Below, in pieces: positions 36,229 to 44,461 of a stretch of DNA of 64,000 nt. The stretch's first letter is position 1, and the number at the start of each line of letters is the position of its first letter. Made by a program: the position numbers and the translations under genes. The stretch comes from Bog-756 sp963699105 (GTDB lineage Bacteria > Actinomycetota > Acidimicrobiia > Acidimicrobiales > RAAP-2), in assembly GCA_963699105.1 (NCBI GenBank), contig CAVOTI010000003.1, forward strand, positions 682,001-746,000, written 5' to 3'. The notes beneath the pieces were generated by a model, which was given only the letters and a program-made list of their open reading frames with translations, had not been told where the DNA came from and made no database searches.

Positions 36229-37106
36229 ATGCGGGTCGGTCTGCACGCTCTCGGCATCGGCTCCGGCGCCGATCCGGCAGTGATCGAAGCCGTGGCACGG
36301 ACGGCCGACCGCGCCGGGTTCTCGACCCTTTGGTCGGGGGAGCACGTGGTCATGGTGGACCGACCCGACAGGCCCTACCCGTATGCAGACGACGGGGTCA
36401 TAGCCGTCCCGTCCGATGCCGACTGGCTCGACCCTCTTCTCACCCTGACCTTTGCGGCGGCGGCGACATCGCGGATCCGGGTGGCCACCGGCGTCCTGCT
36501 GCTTCCCCAGCACAACCCCCTGGTAGTGGCCAAGCAGGCGGCCAGCCTCGACGCACTTTCGAGGGGACGATTCGTGCTCGGGATCGGAATCGGATGGTCG
36601 AGCGAGGAGTTCGCCGCCCTCGGCGTCCCCTTCCGGAGACGAGCGAGACGGACAGGGAGTTCGTCGAAGTCTTGCGCACGCTGTGGAGCGAAGACGTCTC
36701 GTCGTTCGACGGCGAGTTCCTCCGTTTCGAGGAGGTGCGGAGCTACCCCAAGCCGGTCCGTGACCGGAGGGTACCGATCGTCCTGGGAGGGAACAGCGAC
36801 GGGGCGCTCGAACGTGTCGCCGAATACGGCGACGGCTGGTACGGCTTCAACCTCCCGGTGGGCGAGGTCGCCGATCGCCTCGAGGCCTTACACGACTGTT
36901 GCCGGCGACGGGATCGGGATCCGGACTCGGTGGAGGTCGCCGTGTCGCTGCGGGACGGCACACCCGAGGACGCTTCCAGGCTGGCGGCATTGGGGGTATC
37001 CGAACTGGTGCTGGTGGCTGCACCCCCCGAGGAGCCCGGCCACGCCGCCAGTTGGGTGGGGGAGCTGGCAGATCGATGGGGAATCGCCCCGGAACCGGCC
37101 GGGTAG
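36229..37106 (+). pseudogene. LLM-class (luciferase-like) F420/flavin oxidoreductase, one frame slip near 36655
   Basis: The ATG at 36229 follows gggaggatcgtggg. The first frame gives MRVGLHALGIGSGADPAVIE, AGFSTLWSGEHVVMVDRP and LPQHNPLVVAKQAASLDALS, RFVLGIGIGW. Near 36655 the frame changes, and the other frame continues EFVEVLRTLWSEDVSSFDGE, VPIVLGGNSDGALERVAEYG and a stop at 37106. The restored protein is about 292 residues, the usual size for F420-dependent LLM reductases. Two more members of the superfamily lie at 51-53 kb. Confidence 0.78.
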
Positions 37107-37155
37107 CGCCGGCCCGTCTTCCTCCCCTGTCGCCAGCGGTACGGTGGCCGCTGTC

Positions 37156-37797
37156 ATGACCGAACTGTCCGTCGTTCAGGTTGGAGATCCGATACTGCGC
37201 CGGCGAGCCGCCGAGGTTCCGGCGACCGAGAGCACCTCGGATCTCGTCTCCCAGCTCATCGGCCGGATGTGGGACACCTTGGACGCCGTCCCGGGCGTCG
37301 GGCTGGCGGCACCCCAGATCGGCGAACCATGGCGGGTGGGCGTGGTCCATGATCTGGTCGAGTTCTTCCACAACTACACCGATCAACAACTGGCCGAGCG
37401 CGAACGCGTGGCCATCGAGCCCTACGTCCTGATCAACCCGGTGCTGACCCCGGTCGGTCATGAGACTCGGAATCATTTCGAGGGCTGCCTGAGCGTCGAG
37501 GGATACATGGCCGCCGTCGAGCGATTTCACGAGGTCGGCGTCGAGTACCTCGACCCGACCGGGCAACGATGCGCCAGACAGGTCAGCGGCTGGCACGCCC
37601 GCATTCTCCAACACGAGGTCGACCATCTGAACGGAACTCTCTATGTCGACCGGATGAACTCCCGGACCCTCTGCAGCACCGAGGCCTACCCGGCGGTGGG
37701 GGCGCTGCCCGCCGTCGAAGCCGTCGAGCTCGTGACCGGCGCATCCGGCGCATCCGGCGCATCCGGCGCATCCGGCGCATCCGGCGGGGAGAACTAG
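37156..37797 (+). CDS. def: Peptide deformylase
   Basis: 213 residues. It removes the formyl group from nascent proteins. All three motifs are present: GVGLAAPQIG, EGCLSV with the metal Cys, and HEVDHLNG with two metal His and the catalytic Glu. The ATG at 37156 lies 50 bases after the LLM gene. The C-terminus is extended by a low-complexity (GAS)n tail encoded by a nine-base tandem repeat, which is unusual for the enzyme. Confidence 0.95.
   Translation: MTELSVVQVGDPILRRRAAEVPATESTSDLVSQLIGRMWDTLDAVPGVGLAAPQIGEPWRVGVVHDLVEFFHNYTDQQLAERERVAIEPYVLINPVLTPVGHETRNHFEGCLSVEGYMAAVERFHEVGVEYLDPTGQRCARQVSGWHARILQHEVDHLNGTLYVDRMNSRTLCSTEAYPAVGALPAVEAVELVTGASGASGASGASGASGGEN
37738..37782 (+). repeat. 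Nine-base tandem repeat (ggcgcatcc x5) at the end of def
   Basis: Five exact copies encode Gly-Ala-Ser five times. The unit is a multiple of three, so changes in copy number keep the frame. Confidence 0.95.
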
Positions 37798-37826
37798 GCG
37801 GGAAGGACCTTCGTCCGTCGGCGTGC

Positions 37827-37871
37827 CGGTTCTCCAAATAACATTTGAACAGAATGTTATTTGGAGAACCG
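37827..37871. repeat. Perfect 19-bp inverted repeat with 7-base loop
   Basis: Arms cggttctccaaataacatt and its exact complement around tgaacag. It is AT-rich in a GC-rich genome and lies between the convergent genes def and ogt (before IS insertion). A related palindrome lies at 56303-56341, also between convergent genes. There is no U-run, so it is not a standard intrinsic terminator. Confidence 0.9.
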
Positions 37872-37958
37872 ATAGCGGGAAGGGCAGGTCGCCACCAACC
37901 GGCAGATTACCGGCCCGGGCCGGGTTGGACCAGGTCAGCCCGAGGCGGGGCAGGACAC

Positions 37959-39047
37959 CTAGTGACCCGAGTCAGAAGTCATTCGCTGACAATAGGCCGC
38001 GAGGGTTTCGAGGATCTCGTCGGCGGTTTTGTGCCAGATGAACGGCTTCGGATCCTCGTTCCAGTGCTCGACCCACGAGGTGATCGATCCCTCGAGCTCC
38101 TTGGTCGATCGATGGGTGCCGCGGCGCAGCCACTTGGTGGTGAGCTCGGCGAACCAACGCTCGATGAGGTTGATCCACGAGCTGTAGGTCGGAGTGAAGT
38201 GCAAGGTGAAGCGCGGGTGGCGCAGCAGCCAGCGCTTGATCTCGGGGGTCTTGTGGGTGGACACGTTGTCGACGACCAGGTGTACCTCGAGGTCATCAGG
38301 GACCGAGCGGTTGATCAGGTTCAAGAAGCGACGGAACTCTTCGGCACGATGACGCTCGGTCATGTCGGTGATCACGTGTCCCGAGGCCACGTCGAGCGCG
38401 GCGTAGAGGTTGGTCGTCCCGTGACGCACGTAGTCGTGGGTGCGCCGCTCGGGGAGCCCGGGGCGAAGGGGGAGCACCGGGGCAGTGCGATCGAGGGCCT
38501 GGACCTGGGTCTTCTCGTCGACGCACAGGACGAGGGCGCCATCGGGCGGGTTGATGTAGAGGCCCACGATGTCGCGCACCTTGTCGACGAAGAGCGGGTC
38601 GGGACTGAGCTTGAACGTGTCGACCAGGTGGGGCTTGAGTCCGAAGGCCCGCCAGATCCGGCTGACCGCGCTCTGGCTCATCCCCGTCGCCTTGGCCATC
38701 GAGCGCGTCGACCAGTGCGTGGTGTCGACCGGCGTCTCCTCAAGCGTCTTGACGATCACCGCTTCGACGTCGTCGTCAGAGATGGTGCGCGGGGTGCCCG
38801 GGCGCGGCTCGTCGTGGAGACCGTCCAGCCGATCGGCCAGGAACCGACGACGCCACTTGCCCACCGTGTGCGGATCGAGGCCCAGTCGTTCGGCGACCTC
38901 GATCACGTGCCCGCCCTCGGCGCAGGCCAGAACGACCCGACAGCGCCGCGCCAACGCTTGGGCACTTTTGGGTCGTCGGGCCCAACGCTCGAGCGTTTCG
39001 CGCTCGTCGTCGCTCAACACCACCGGTTCGAGTACAGATCGCCGCAT
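37959..39047 (-). CDS. IS630-family transposase
   Basis: 362 residues. N-terminal helix-turn-helix domains (VIEVAERLGLDPHTVGKWRR, MAKATGMSQSAVSRIWRAFG) bind the ends. The DDE triad is visible as LCVDEKTQVQAL, HLVVDNVSTHKTPEIKRWLL and YSSWINLIERWFAELTTKWL. The ATG at 39047 follows ggaggcagca. The stop codon is TAG at 37961-37959, made of the TA target duplication plus the next host base, so the element itself supplies no in-frame stop. The gene appears intact. Confidence 0.93.
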   Translation of the reverse strand: MRRSVLEPVVLSDDERETLERWARRPKSAQALARRCRVVLACAEGGHVIEVAERLGLDPHTVGKWRRRFLADRLDGLHDEPRPGTPRTISDDDVEAVIVKTLEETPVDTTHWSTRSMAKATGMSQSAVSRIWRAFGLKPHLVDTFKLSPDPLFVDKVRDIVGLYINPPDGALVLCVDEKTQVQALDRTAPVLPLRPGLPERRTHDYVRHGTTNLYAALDVASGHVITDMTERHRAEEFRRFLNLINRSVPDDLEVHLVVDNVSTHKTPEIKRWLLRHPRFTLHFTPTYSSWINLIERWFAELTTKWLRRGTHRSTKELEGSITSWVEHWNEDPKPFIWHKTADEILETLAAYCQRMTSDSGH

Positions 39048-39136
39048 TGCTGCCTCCAATCGTCGCTGACGAAAGGCACAACGCGGTGAGGCAGGAGAAA
39101 ATCCCTCCGACGCGACTTATTTCGGACTCAGGTCAC
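37962..39136 (-). mobile_element. IS630-family insertion sequence, 1175 bp, TA target duplication
   Basis: The terminal inverted repeats are gtgacccgagtcagaagt at the left and, as the complement of the right end, gtgacctgagtccgaaat; they differ at about three or four positions. The element is flanked by TA at 37960-37961 and 39137-39138 within a CTAG target, the known preference of IS630. One transposase gene fills it. The insertion sits in the stop codon of ogt. Confidence 0.92.
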
Positions 39137-39606
39137 TAGGGCACGATCCCCTCGACGGCCAGCAGCGCCCGCTTCATGGGCAGACCACCTCCGTACCCGC
39201 CGATGCCGTCACTGGCCACCACCCGATGGCAGGGCACGATGATCGGAATGGGGTTCCTGCCATTGGCCTGGCCGACAGCCCGTGGCCCCCTCGGCCGCCC
39301 GACCCGACGGGCGAGCTCCCCATAGGAGATCGTCTCGCCGTAGGGGATCCGACAGAGCTCGGTCCACACCTGGCGCTGGAATTCGGTCCCGTCGAAGGCC
39401 ACGGGAATGTCGAATTCGGTTCGGTCCCCGGCGAAGTACTCCTCGAGCTGGGAGACCGCCTGTTGCAACACCGGGGTCGTCCCGGGCCGGTCGTCACCCA
39501 CCTGGTTGGCGTCGTTGGGAAGGCGGATACCGATCAGCGAGTCCTCGGTGCCCTCCAGCACCAGCAGGCCGACCGGGGTGTCCATGGGTACGGTCGAAGC
39601 AGTCAT
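39136..39606 (-). CDS. ogt: Methylated-DNA-[protein]-cysteine S-methyltransferase
   Basis: 156 residues. It repairs O6-alkylguanine by transferring the alkyl group to its own Cys. Motifs: FQRQVWTELCRIPYGETISY, RAVGQANGRNPIPIIVPCHR with the acceptor Cys in PCHR, and GIGGYGGGLPMKRALLAVEG. The ATG overlaps the stop of the ada-alkA gene (ATGA). The stop codon TAG spans the IS630 junction: TA is the duplicated target and G is the first base of the element, so the protein end is unchanged by the insertion. Confidence 0.95.
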   Translation of the reverse strand: MTASTVPMDTPVGLLVLEGTEDSLIGIRLPNDANQVGDDRPGTTPVLQQAVSQLEEYFAGDRTEFDIPVAFDGTEFQRQVWTELCRIPYGETISYGELARRVGRPRGPRAVGQANGRNPIPIIVPCHRVVASDGIGGYGGGLPMKRALLAVEGIVP

Positions 39607-41132
39607 GCGGCGTAACGTCCTTTCAACTGATCGGGGGTTTTCGGGAACCAGGCGATCGGAAGCGACCACAGATGGGCCATGGCATAGCTGCGCCAAGGCC
39701 GCCATCTGGCAGCCAAACGATCGAGGTCGCCCGGGGCATCGGGAAGACCGAGGGACCCGGCGGCCCGCCTGATCCCGAGATCGGTGGGCATGAAGGCGTC
39801 GGGGTCACGTAGGGCCCGCATGGCCACGTACTCCGCCGTCCACGGTCCGATGCCGGGCAGACGGACCAGTACCTCCCGCAACTCGGTGGGGTCGGTCCCC
39901 GGATCGATGACGATGGAGCCGGAGTCGACACCCTCGGCCAAGGACACGAGAGCCCGCCGGCGGGCGGCCGGCATACAGAACGCCGCCGGCTGGCGCCCGG
40001 CCGTTTCGACCAGGGCGGCCGGCGTCGGGAACAGGTGGCTGATGCCACCATGGGCCACGGGGAGCGGTGCGCCCGCCGTCTGTACCAGTCGTCCGGCGAC
40101 TGTGCGCGCCCCAGCCACCGAGACCTGCTGGCCGATGATGGCCCGCGCCGCCAGTTCGAATCCGTCGACCGCTCCCGGGACACGCCGGCCCGGGTGCTCC
40201 ACGACCAGCGGTCCGAGCTGGGGGTCACCCCCCAGCGCGTCCACCACAGCCACGGGATCGGCGTCGAGGTCGAGGAGCTGGCGACAACGCGAGACCGCCG
40301 CCGTCAGGTCCCGCTGGTCGGACAGCCACAGCTCGGCCTCGACGAACACGGGGCCATCCGATGGCGGTTCACCGGCCACCAGCGAGACGACGGCGTGACC
40401 GTGGGGAAGACGCAAGCTGCGTCGATAGCCGGCACTGTCGGCGACTTCGATGCCAGGCACCGTCCGGTCGCCGAGGAACCGGATCAGGCTCCACGGGTCG
40501 AAGGGGCGCCGGGCCGGCAGGCGGAGACGCACTCCTTGGGCGGCCCCCTGGTGACCACGGGCATTGGGTTTGGACACCCGCCGCCGCAGTCCACTCGGAG
40601 CATCGGCGAAGATCTCCCGCACGGTCTCGTTGCACTGACGGATGCTGGCGAACCCGGCGGCAAAGGCCACCTGGGCGACCGGCAGCTCGGTGGTCTCCAA
40701 CAACAGGCGAGCCGTCTGAGCCCTTTGGGCGCGGGCTAGGGCGAGCGGACCGGTCCCGACTTCGGCGGACACCAGCCGGTTGATCTGGCGCACGCTGTAG
40801 CCCAGCCTTTCGGCCAGGCCCTGCACCCCTTCTCGATCGACGATGCCGTCCCGGATGAGGCGCATCGCCCGGGCGACGGTGTCGGCCCGCACGTTCCACT
40901 CCGGTGAGCCGGGAGCGGCGTCGGGACGGCACCGTAGGCAGGCACGGAACCCGGCCTGTTGGGCGGCGGCGGCCGAGGCGTAGAAACGCACGTTCTTCCG
41001 CATCGGCGTACGAGCCGGGCAGCTGGGCCGGCAGTAGATCCCGGTGGAGGTCACACCGATGAAGAACCAGCCGTCGAAGCGGGCGTCCTTGCTCTGCGCC
41101 GCCCGGTAGCACCGTTCAGGATCTTCTATCAC
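39603..41132 (-). CDS. Fused Ada regulator - AlkA 3-methyladenine DNA glycosylase
   Basis: 509 residues from a GTG start. The N-terminal Ada domain has the zinc-Cys4 methylphosphotriester sensor (GIYCRPSC and FRACLRCRPD). An AraC-type HTH follows (LAERLGYSVRQINRLVSAEV, VAQVAFAAGFASIRQCNETV). The C-terminal half is an AlkA N-domain plus HhH-GPD glycosylase (AARAIIGQQVSVAGARTVAG, VRLPGIGPWTAEYVAMRAL with the HhH and following catalytic Asp region). This fusion is common in actinobacteria. With the overlapping ogt it forms the adaptive alkylation response operon, expected to be self-induced by methylated Ada. Confidence 0.93.
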   Translation of the reverse strand: MIEDPERCYRAAQSKDARFDGWFFIGVTSTGIYCRPSCPARTPMRKNVRFYASAAAAQQAGFRACLRCRPDAAPGSPEWNVRADTVARAMRLIRDGIVDREGVQGLAERLGYSVRQINRLVSAEVGTGPLALARAQRAQTARLLLETTELPVAQVAFAAGFASIRQCNETVREIFADAPSGLRRRVSKPNARGHQGAAQGVRLRLPARRPFDPWSLIRFLGDRTVPGIEVADSAGYRRSLRLPHGHAVVSLVAGEPPSDGPVFVEAELWLSDQRDLTAAVSRCRQLLDLDADPVAVVDALGGDPQLGPLVVEHPGRRVPGAVDGFELAARAIIGQQVSVAGARTVAGRLVQTAGAPLPVAHGGISHLFPTPAALVETAGRQPAAFCMPAARRRALVSLAEGVDSGSIVIDPGTDPTELREVLVRLPGIGPWTAEYVAMRALRDPDAFMPTDLGIRRAAGSLGLPDAPGDLDRLAARWRPWRSYAMAHLWSLPIAWFPKTPDQLKGRYAA

Positions 41133-41230
41133 CGTGGCATCGTGGCACGTCCCACGACCGTGTACGAGCGGAAATCGGACATTGCGGTCTCCCCTCCGAC
41201 AAGCCGTTGTCCCGAACCCGGCGGACGTTC

Positions 41231-42214
41231 TCAGTCCACCGGCAGCTTGGGGATAACGTCGGGCGGGAGGTTCTTGAGCACCTCGTCCGGGATCTGACCC
41301 TGGACATGGTCGGCCAACCGTCTGGACCGGGAGCGGAGCGAAAGCATCTCGGTGTACTGCTGGTCATCACCCCTTACCCCGGAGATCAGAGGGGAGTGGG
41401 CGACGAACACCGCGCCGGCGAACATGATCAGGAGGGACAGCGCCTCGAGGGGACCGTACGCACCCCCGGTGCGCAGATTGTCACCGAACAGCCCGATGCC
41501 GATGGCCATGGACGCCAACGGATCCACCAGCACCAGCGCCGTCTGGGAGGCGGCGATCGGCCCGGCGTGGAAGGCGTTCTGAGCCAGGAACACCGATATC
41601 AGCCCGCACACCGCCAGGCCATACGTCTCCCAATGGAAGAACATGTGAACCCAGTCGGTGGCTACGTAATCGCCCACCTTCTTGATCAGGGCGGCAGTGA
41701 AGGCGAAGCCGATGGCCCCGGCGGCCCCGAACATGGCCGCCCGCCACCAGCGGGGGCCCCGCAAGGCGGCCAGCACGCACAGGACCACCGCACCTCCACA
41801 GGTCGAGCCGGCGATGATCCAACCGAGCGGACTCGGGGACAGGTTGCCCCCTCCGGGCTGGGCGAAGATCAAGAAGCCGGCAAGACCGCCGGCCGCAGCC
41901 AGACAGGCGACCCACTCCCACACCCCGATGCGGAACTGGAACCAGGTGGCCAGCAGCAGGATCAGGAACAACAGCTCGGTGGTGAGGATGGGCTGGACCT
42001 GGCTCAGGTCGCCCAGGTGGAGGGCGAAGGCCTGCATGAGGAAGGAGCCCACCATGAACGCGAACCCGAGCAGCCACACCCCCCGCTTGATGGCGTGGGT
42101 CAGCAGACTCAACTTGAGGGTGGACTCTTCGGGGGCGTCCTCGACCCCCATCCGCTGGAGGAGGCTGGTGAGGGCGTTGGAGAGCGCGGCGCTCAGGGCC
42201 AGCAGGTAGACCAT
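41231..42214 (-). CDS. DMT-superfamily (EamA-like) transporter
   Basis: 327 residues with about nine to ten hydrophobic helices and internal two-fold similarity. It opens MVYLLALSAALSNALTSLLQ, with ALHLGDLSQVQPILTTELLF and SQTALVLVDPLASMAIGIGL as the repeated DMT motifs at the ends of each half. The C-terminal 50 residues are cytoplasmic and charged. The exported substrate cannot be inferred. It is followed 25 bases on by nothing in the same direction, so it is probably monocistronic or last after the VOC gene. Confidence 0.82.
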   Translation of the reverse strand: MVYLLALSAALSNALTSLLQRMGVEDAPEESTLKLSLLTHAIKRGVWLLGFAFMVGSFLMQAFALHLGDLSQVQPILTTELLFLILLLATWFQFRIGVWEWVACLAAAGGLAGFLIFAQPGGGNLSPSPLGWIIAGSTCGGAVVLCVLAALRGPRWWRAAMFGAAGAIGFAFTAALIKKVGDYVATDWVHMFFHWETYGLAVCGLISVFLAQNAFHAGPIAASQTALVLVDPLASMAIGIGLFGDNLRTGGAYGPLEALSLLIMFAGAVFVAHSPLISGVRGDDQQYTEMLSLRSRSRRLADHVQGQIPDEVLKNLPPDVIPKLPVD

Positions 42215-42238
42215 GGGACCCGGACCCTCAGCGCCCGC

Positions 42239-42640
42239 TCACGAAGAGTGCCCCTCGTCCCCGCCCGGGGGTGCCAGCTGTTCCATGAACTCGAGCCGGA
42301 TGCCGCCGGGGGCCTCCACAAAGGCGATCCGCCGGGTCCCGAACGTCCCCGACACCGTCTCGGGGCCCCAGATCACCGAGTGGCCTTCCAGCTCGGCGTC
42401 CAGATCGTCGGTGAACAGGGCGGGATGGAGAAAGCCCTCGGCGGGCAGTTCGACCTCGTCCTCGTAGATCGCCTTGGTGAACAGCGTGATCATCACCGGG
42501 CCGAGGTGAACGTCGGCGCGCTCACCGTTCTGCCAGTACATCCGGTCGCGAACATCTGCACCGGATGCCTCGTAGAACTGCAGCGCACCATCGAGGTCTG
42601 CCACCTTCACCGCCAGGTTGGCCAGGCCGGTCACGGACAA
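42239..42640 (-). CDS. VOC-family (glyoxalase/dioxygenase-fold) protein
   Basis: 133 residues. The paired beta-alpha-beta modules are visible as LANLAVKVADLDGALQFYEA and FLHPALFTDDLDAELEGHSV, ending RRIAFVEAPGGIRLEFMEQL. This is the single-domain VOC fold. Only some of the usual metal ligands (the late Glu of LEFMEQ) are obvious. It lies 24 bases upstream of the DMT transporter in the same direction, a probable two-gene unit. Confidence 0.82.
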   Translation of the reverse strand: MSVTGLANLAVKVADLDGALQFYEASGADVRDRMYWQNGERADVHLGPVMITLFTKAIYEDEVELPAEGFLHPALFTDDLDAELEGHSVIWGPETVSGTFGTRRIAFVEAPGGIRLEFMEQLAPPGGDEGHSS

Positions 42641-42740
42641 GACGCCTCCTTACTGCCGCCTCTGCAACGTCATTGTAATGTGCCGTCCGATTGCCCCGGA
42701 CAGGCCACCACGGCACGGCGAAGACGATCGGGAAGCAGCT

Positions 42741-43565
42741 TCAGGGACCGGACGGGGCCGTCGGGGGCGCCGAGGGCGCCGAGAGGAACCCGATGATCTC
42801 GGGGAGGCTTTTCGGGTCTTGGGCCACGAAGGCGTGTCCACCCTCGTAGATCCGTAGCTCGGAGCCGCCGATCCGCGAGGCGATGGCCCGCCCGTTGACC
42901 AACGGAGCGATGCCGTCGTAGCGACCGCAGGCCACCAGGGTCGGGCAGGTGATGGCGGCCAGTCGGTCCCAGACGTCATGGTGACTCCGGGCCCGGAACT
43001 GCTCCACCACCCCCTGGCGGTGCCCGGGCTCGACGTCGTCGGCCCGGGCCGCCAGCATCTCGACCAGCCGACGATCGGCGGGATGGGCGGCGAGCCACTC
43101 GTCGTCGAAACGGGTGTCCAGCAGTTGACGGCCCACCCGCTCACGCTCCAGGGGGGTGAGGGTCTCCAGCTCGTGGAGCGGGTAGGACGAACCACCGGCA
43201 CCCCCAGCCGAGGTGCACAACAGCGCCAGCCGCTCCACGCGGTCGGGCCTGGTCACAGCCAATTCCTGGGCCACCATGCCGCCGAAGCTCATGCCGAGGA
43301 CCCGGGATGATTCCCAGTCCACCGCCTCCATCACCGCCAACGCATCGGCGGCACAGGACGCCATCTCGTAGGAGTCGTACACCGGTCCACTCCGGCCCAG
43401 GCCCCGGTGGTCGTGGACCAGGAGGTCGAAATGGGGCACGAACAGGTCGAGCAGGAGGCGAGAGCCTTCGATGGTGGAACTGGACCCGAGGACGAACAGC
43501 AGTCGGGGGCCATCGCCGCGCCGTTCGTAGTAGAGGTCGTTGCCGTTGGCGGTGACAATGGGCAT
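42741..43565 (-). CDS. alpha/beta-fold hydrolase
   Basis: 274 residues. MPIVTANGNDLYYERRGDGP, LLVHDHRGLGRSGPVY, nucleophile elbow VLGMSFGGMVAQELA, PTLVACGRYDGIAPL with the acid, and IYEGGHAFVAQDP with the His. The catalytic triad is complete. The C-terminus is Pro/Ser-rich. Family members hydrolyse esters or lactones; the substrate is unknown. Confidence 0.88.
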   Translation of the reverse strand: MPIVTANGNDLYYERRGDGPRLLFVLGSSSTIEGSRLLLDLFVPHFDLLVHDHRGLGRSGPVYDSYEMASCAADALAVMEAVDWESSRVLGMSFGGMVAQELAVTRPDRVERLALLCTSAGGAGGSSYPLHELETLTPLERERVGRQLLDTRFDDEWLAAHPADRRLVEMLAARADDVEPGHRQGVVEQFRARSHHDVWDRLAAITCPTLVACGRYDGIAPLVNGRAIASRIGGSELRIYEGGHAFVAQDPKSLPEIIGFLSAPSAPPTAPSGP

Positions 43566-43640
43566 CTCGACCTCGCTGGACGGGGCGACCGGCGCATCCC
43601 GTCCGTGAGTATGGCAGGGTCTGGTGGCCTGGCGGTCGCG

Positions 43641-44294
43641 TCAGGCCAGCAGGGCCCGATGCGGTACCGAACAGATGACCCGTTTGATGGCCCCGAGCGT
43701 CCTGGCGTCCTTGGGGGCGCTCGAGCGGGCCAAGGCCTGGGCCGCCGGCCCGACCTCAGCCTCGGGGAAGGCGCACCCCACGATGCCGACGGCGGCGGCC
43801 TCGGTGCCGCCGTACCGTCGGCCCGTCGTCATGGCCTCGTGGGCCACCGCCGGAGTGAGGCGGGACATGACCAAGGCGGCCATCCCCTCGGGGAAGGACA
43901 TGCCGATGTCGATCTCGGGAAGGCAGAAGAACCCGCGGTCGGCCCGCATCACCCGGGCATCGTGAGCCAGGGCGAACATCGCTCCCGCCGCGAAACAGTG
44001 ACCCTGGATGGCTGCCACCGTCGGGACCGGAAGGACCAGCAGACGGGCCAGCAGGGCCTGGACATCGGACAGGAATTCGGTCATTTGATCGCGGTGGTCT
44101 CCCAGCCAGTCGAGATCCAGGCCGTTGTGCCAGATCTTGCCGGAGGCCACGGTGACCAGTGACCGGGGTTCGGGCTGCGCCTCCACCTCGTCGAGAAGGT
44201 CGTTGATCCGGGAGATGGAGTCCGGATTGAACCGGTGATCCCCCTCTCCGAGGTCCAAGAGGCTGAGGTCTCCATGACGCTTGAGTTCGATCAC
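43641..44294 (-). CDS. Enoyl-CoA hydratase/isomerase family protein
   Basis: 217 residues from the GTG at 44294 (VIELKRHGDLSLLDLGEGDH). The crotonase oxyanion hole is formed by ASGKIWHNGLDLDWL and GHCFAAGAMFALAHDARVMR, and LPEIDIGMSFPEGMAAL supplies the acidic residue. The size is at the short end of the family and matches delta3-delta2 enoyl-CoA isomerase-like members. A longer frame to 44432 exists but lacks family sequence. Confidence 0.82.
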   Translation of the reverse strand: MIELKRHGDLSLLDLGEGDHRFNPDSISRINDLLDEVEAQPEPRSLVTVASGKIWHNGLDLDWLGDHRDQMTEFLSDVQALLARLLVLPVPTVAAIQGHCFAAGAMFALAHDARVMRADRGFFCLPEIDIGMSFPEGMAALVMSRLTPAVAHEAMTTGRRYGGTEAAAVGIVGCAFPEAEVGPAAQALARSSAPKDARTLGAIKRVICSVPHRALLA

Positions 44295-44461
44295 GGGCCC
44301 AGGATCGCACGAACCGGCGACAGGCATCCAGTGGACACGAAGTCCAGGTCGGAAGGTCAGAACGGACGTGCTCCCCGGGGACGGTGCCCGCCCAGGGTTG
44401 TCGAAATTCGGGCCGACGACTAGATTGTTCAACCATTGTGTTTCACGCCCGGGTCAAACCG

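Noticed and set aside
37738..37782. Short direct repeats as a CRISPR array or slippage switch
   Set aside because: The units are nine bases with no spacers and keep the frame of def; they code for Gly-Ala-Ser. No CRISPR array or cas gene was seen in the window.
37827..37871. Palindrome as an outer end of the IS630 element
   Set aside because: The element's own ends and TA duplications lie 90 bases away, and a related palindrome occurs at 56.3 kb with no IS beside it.
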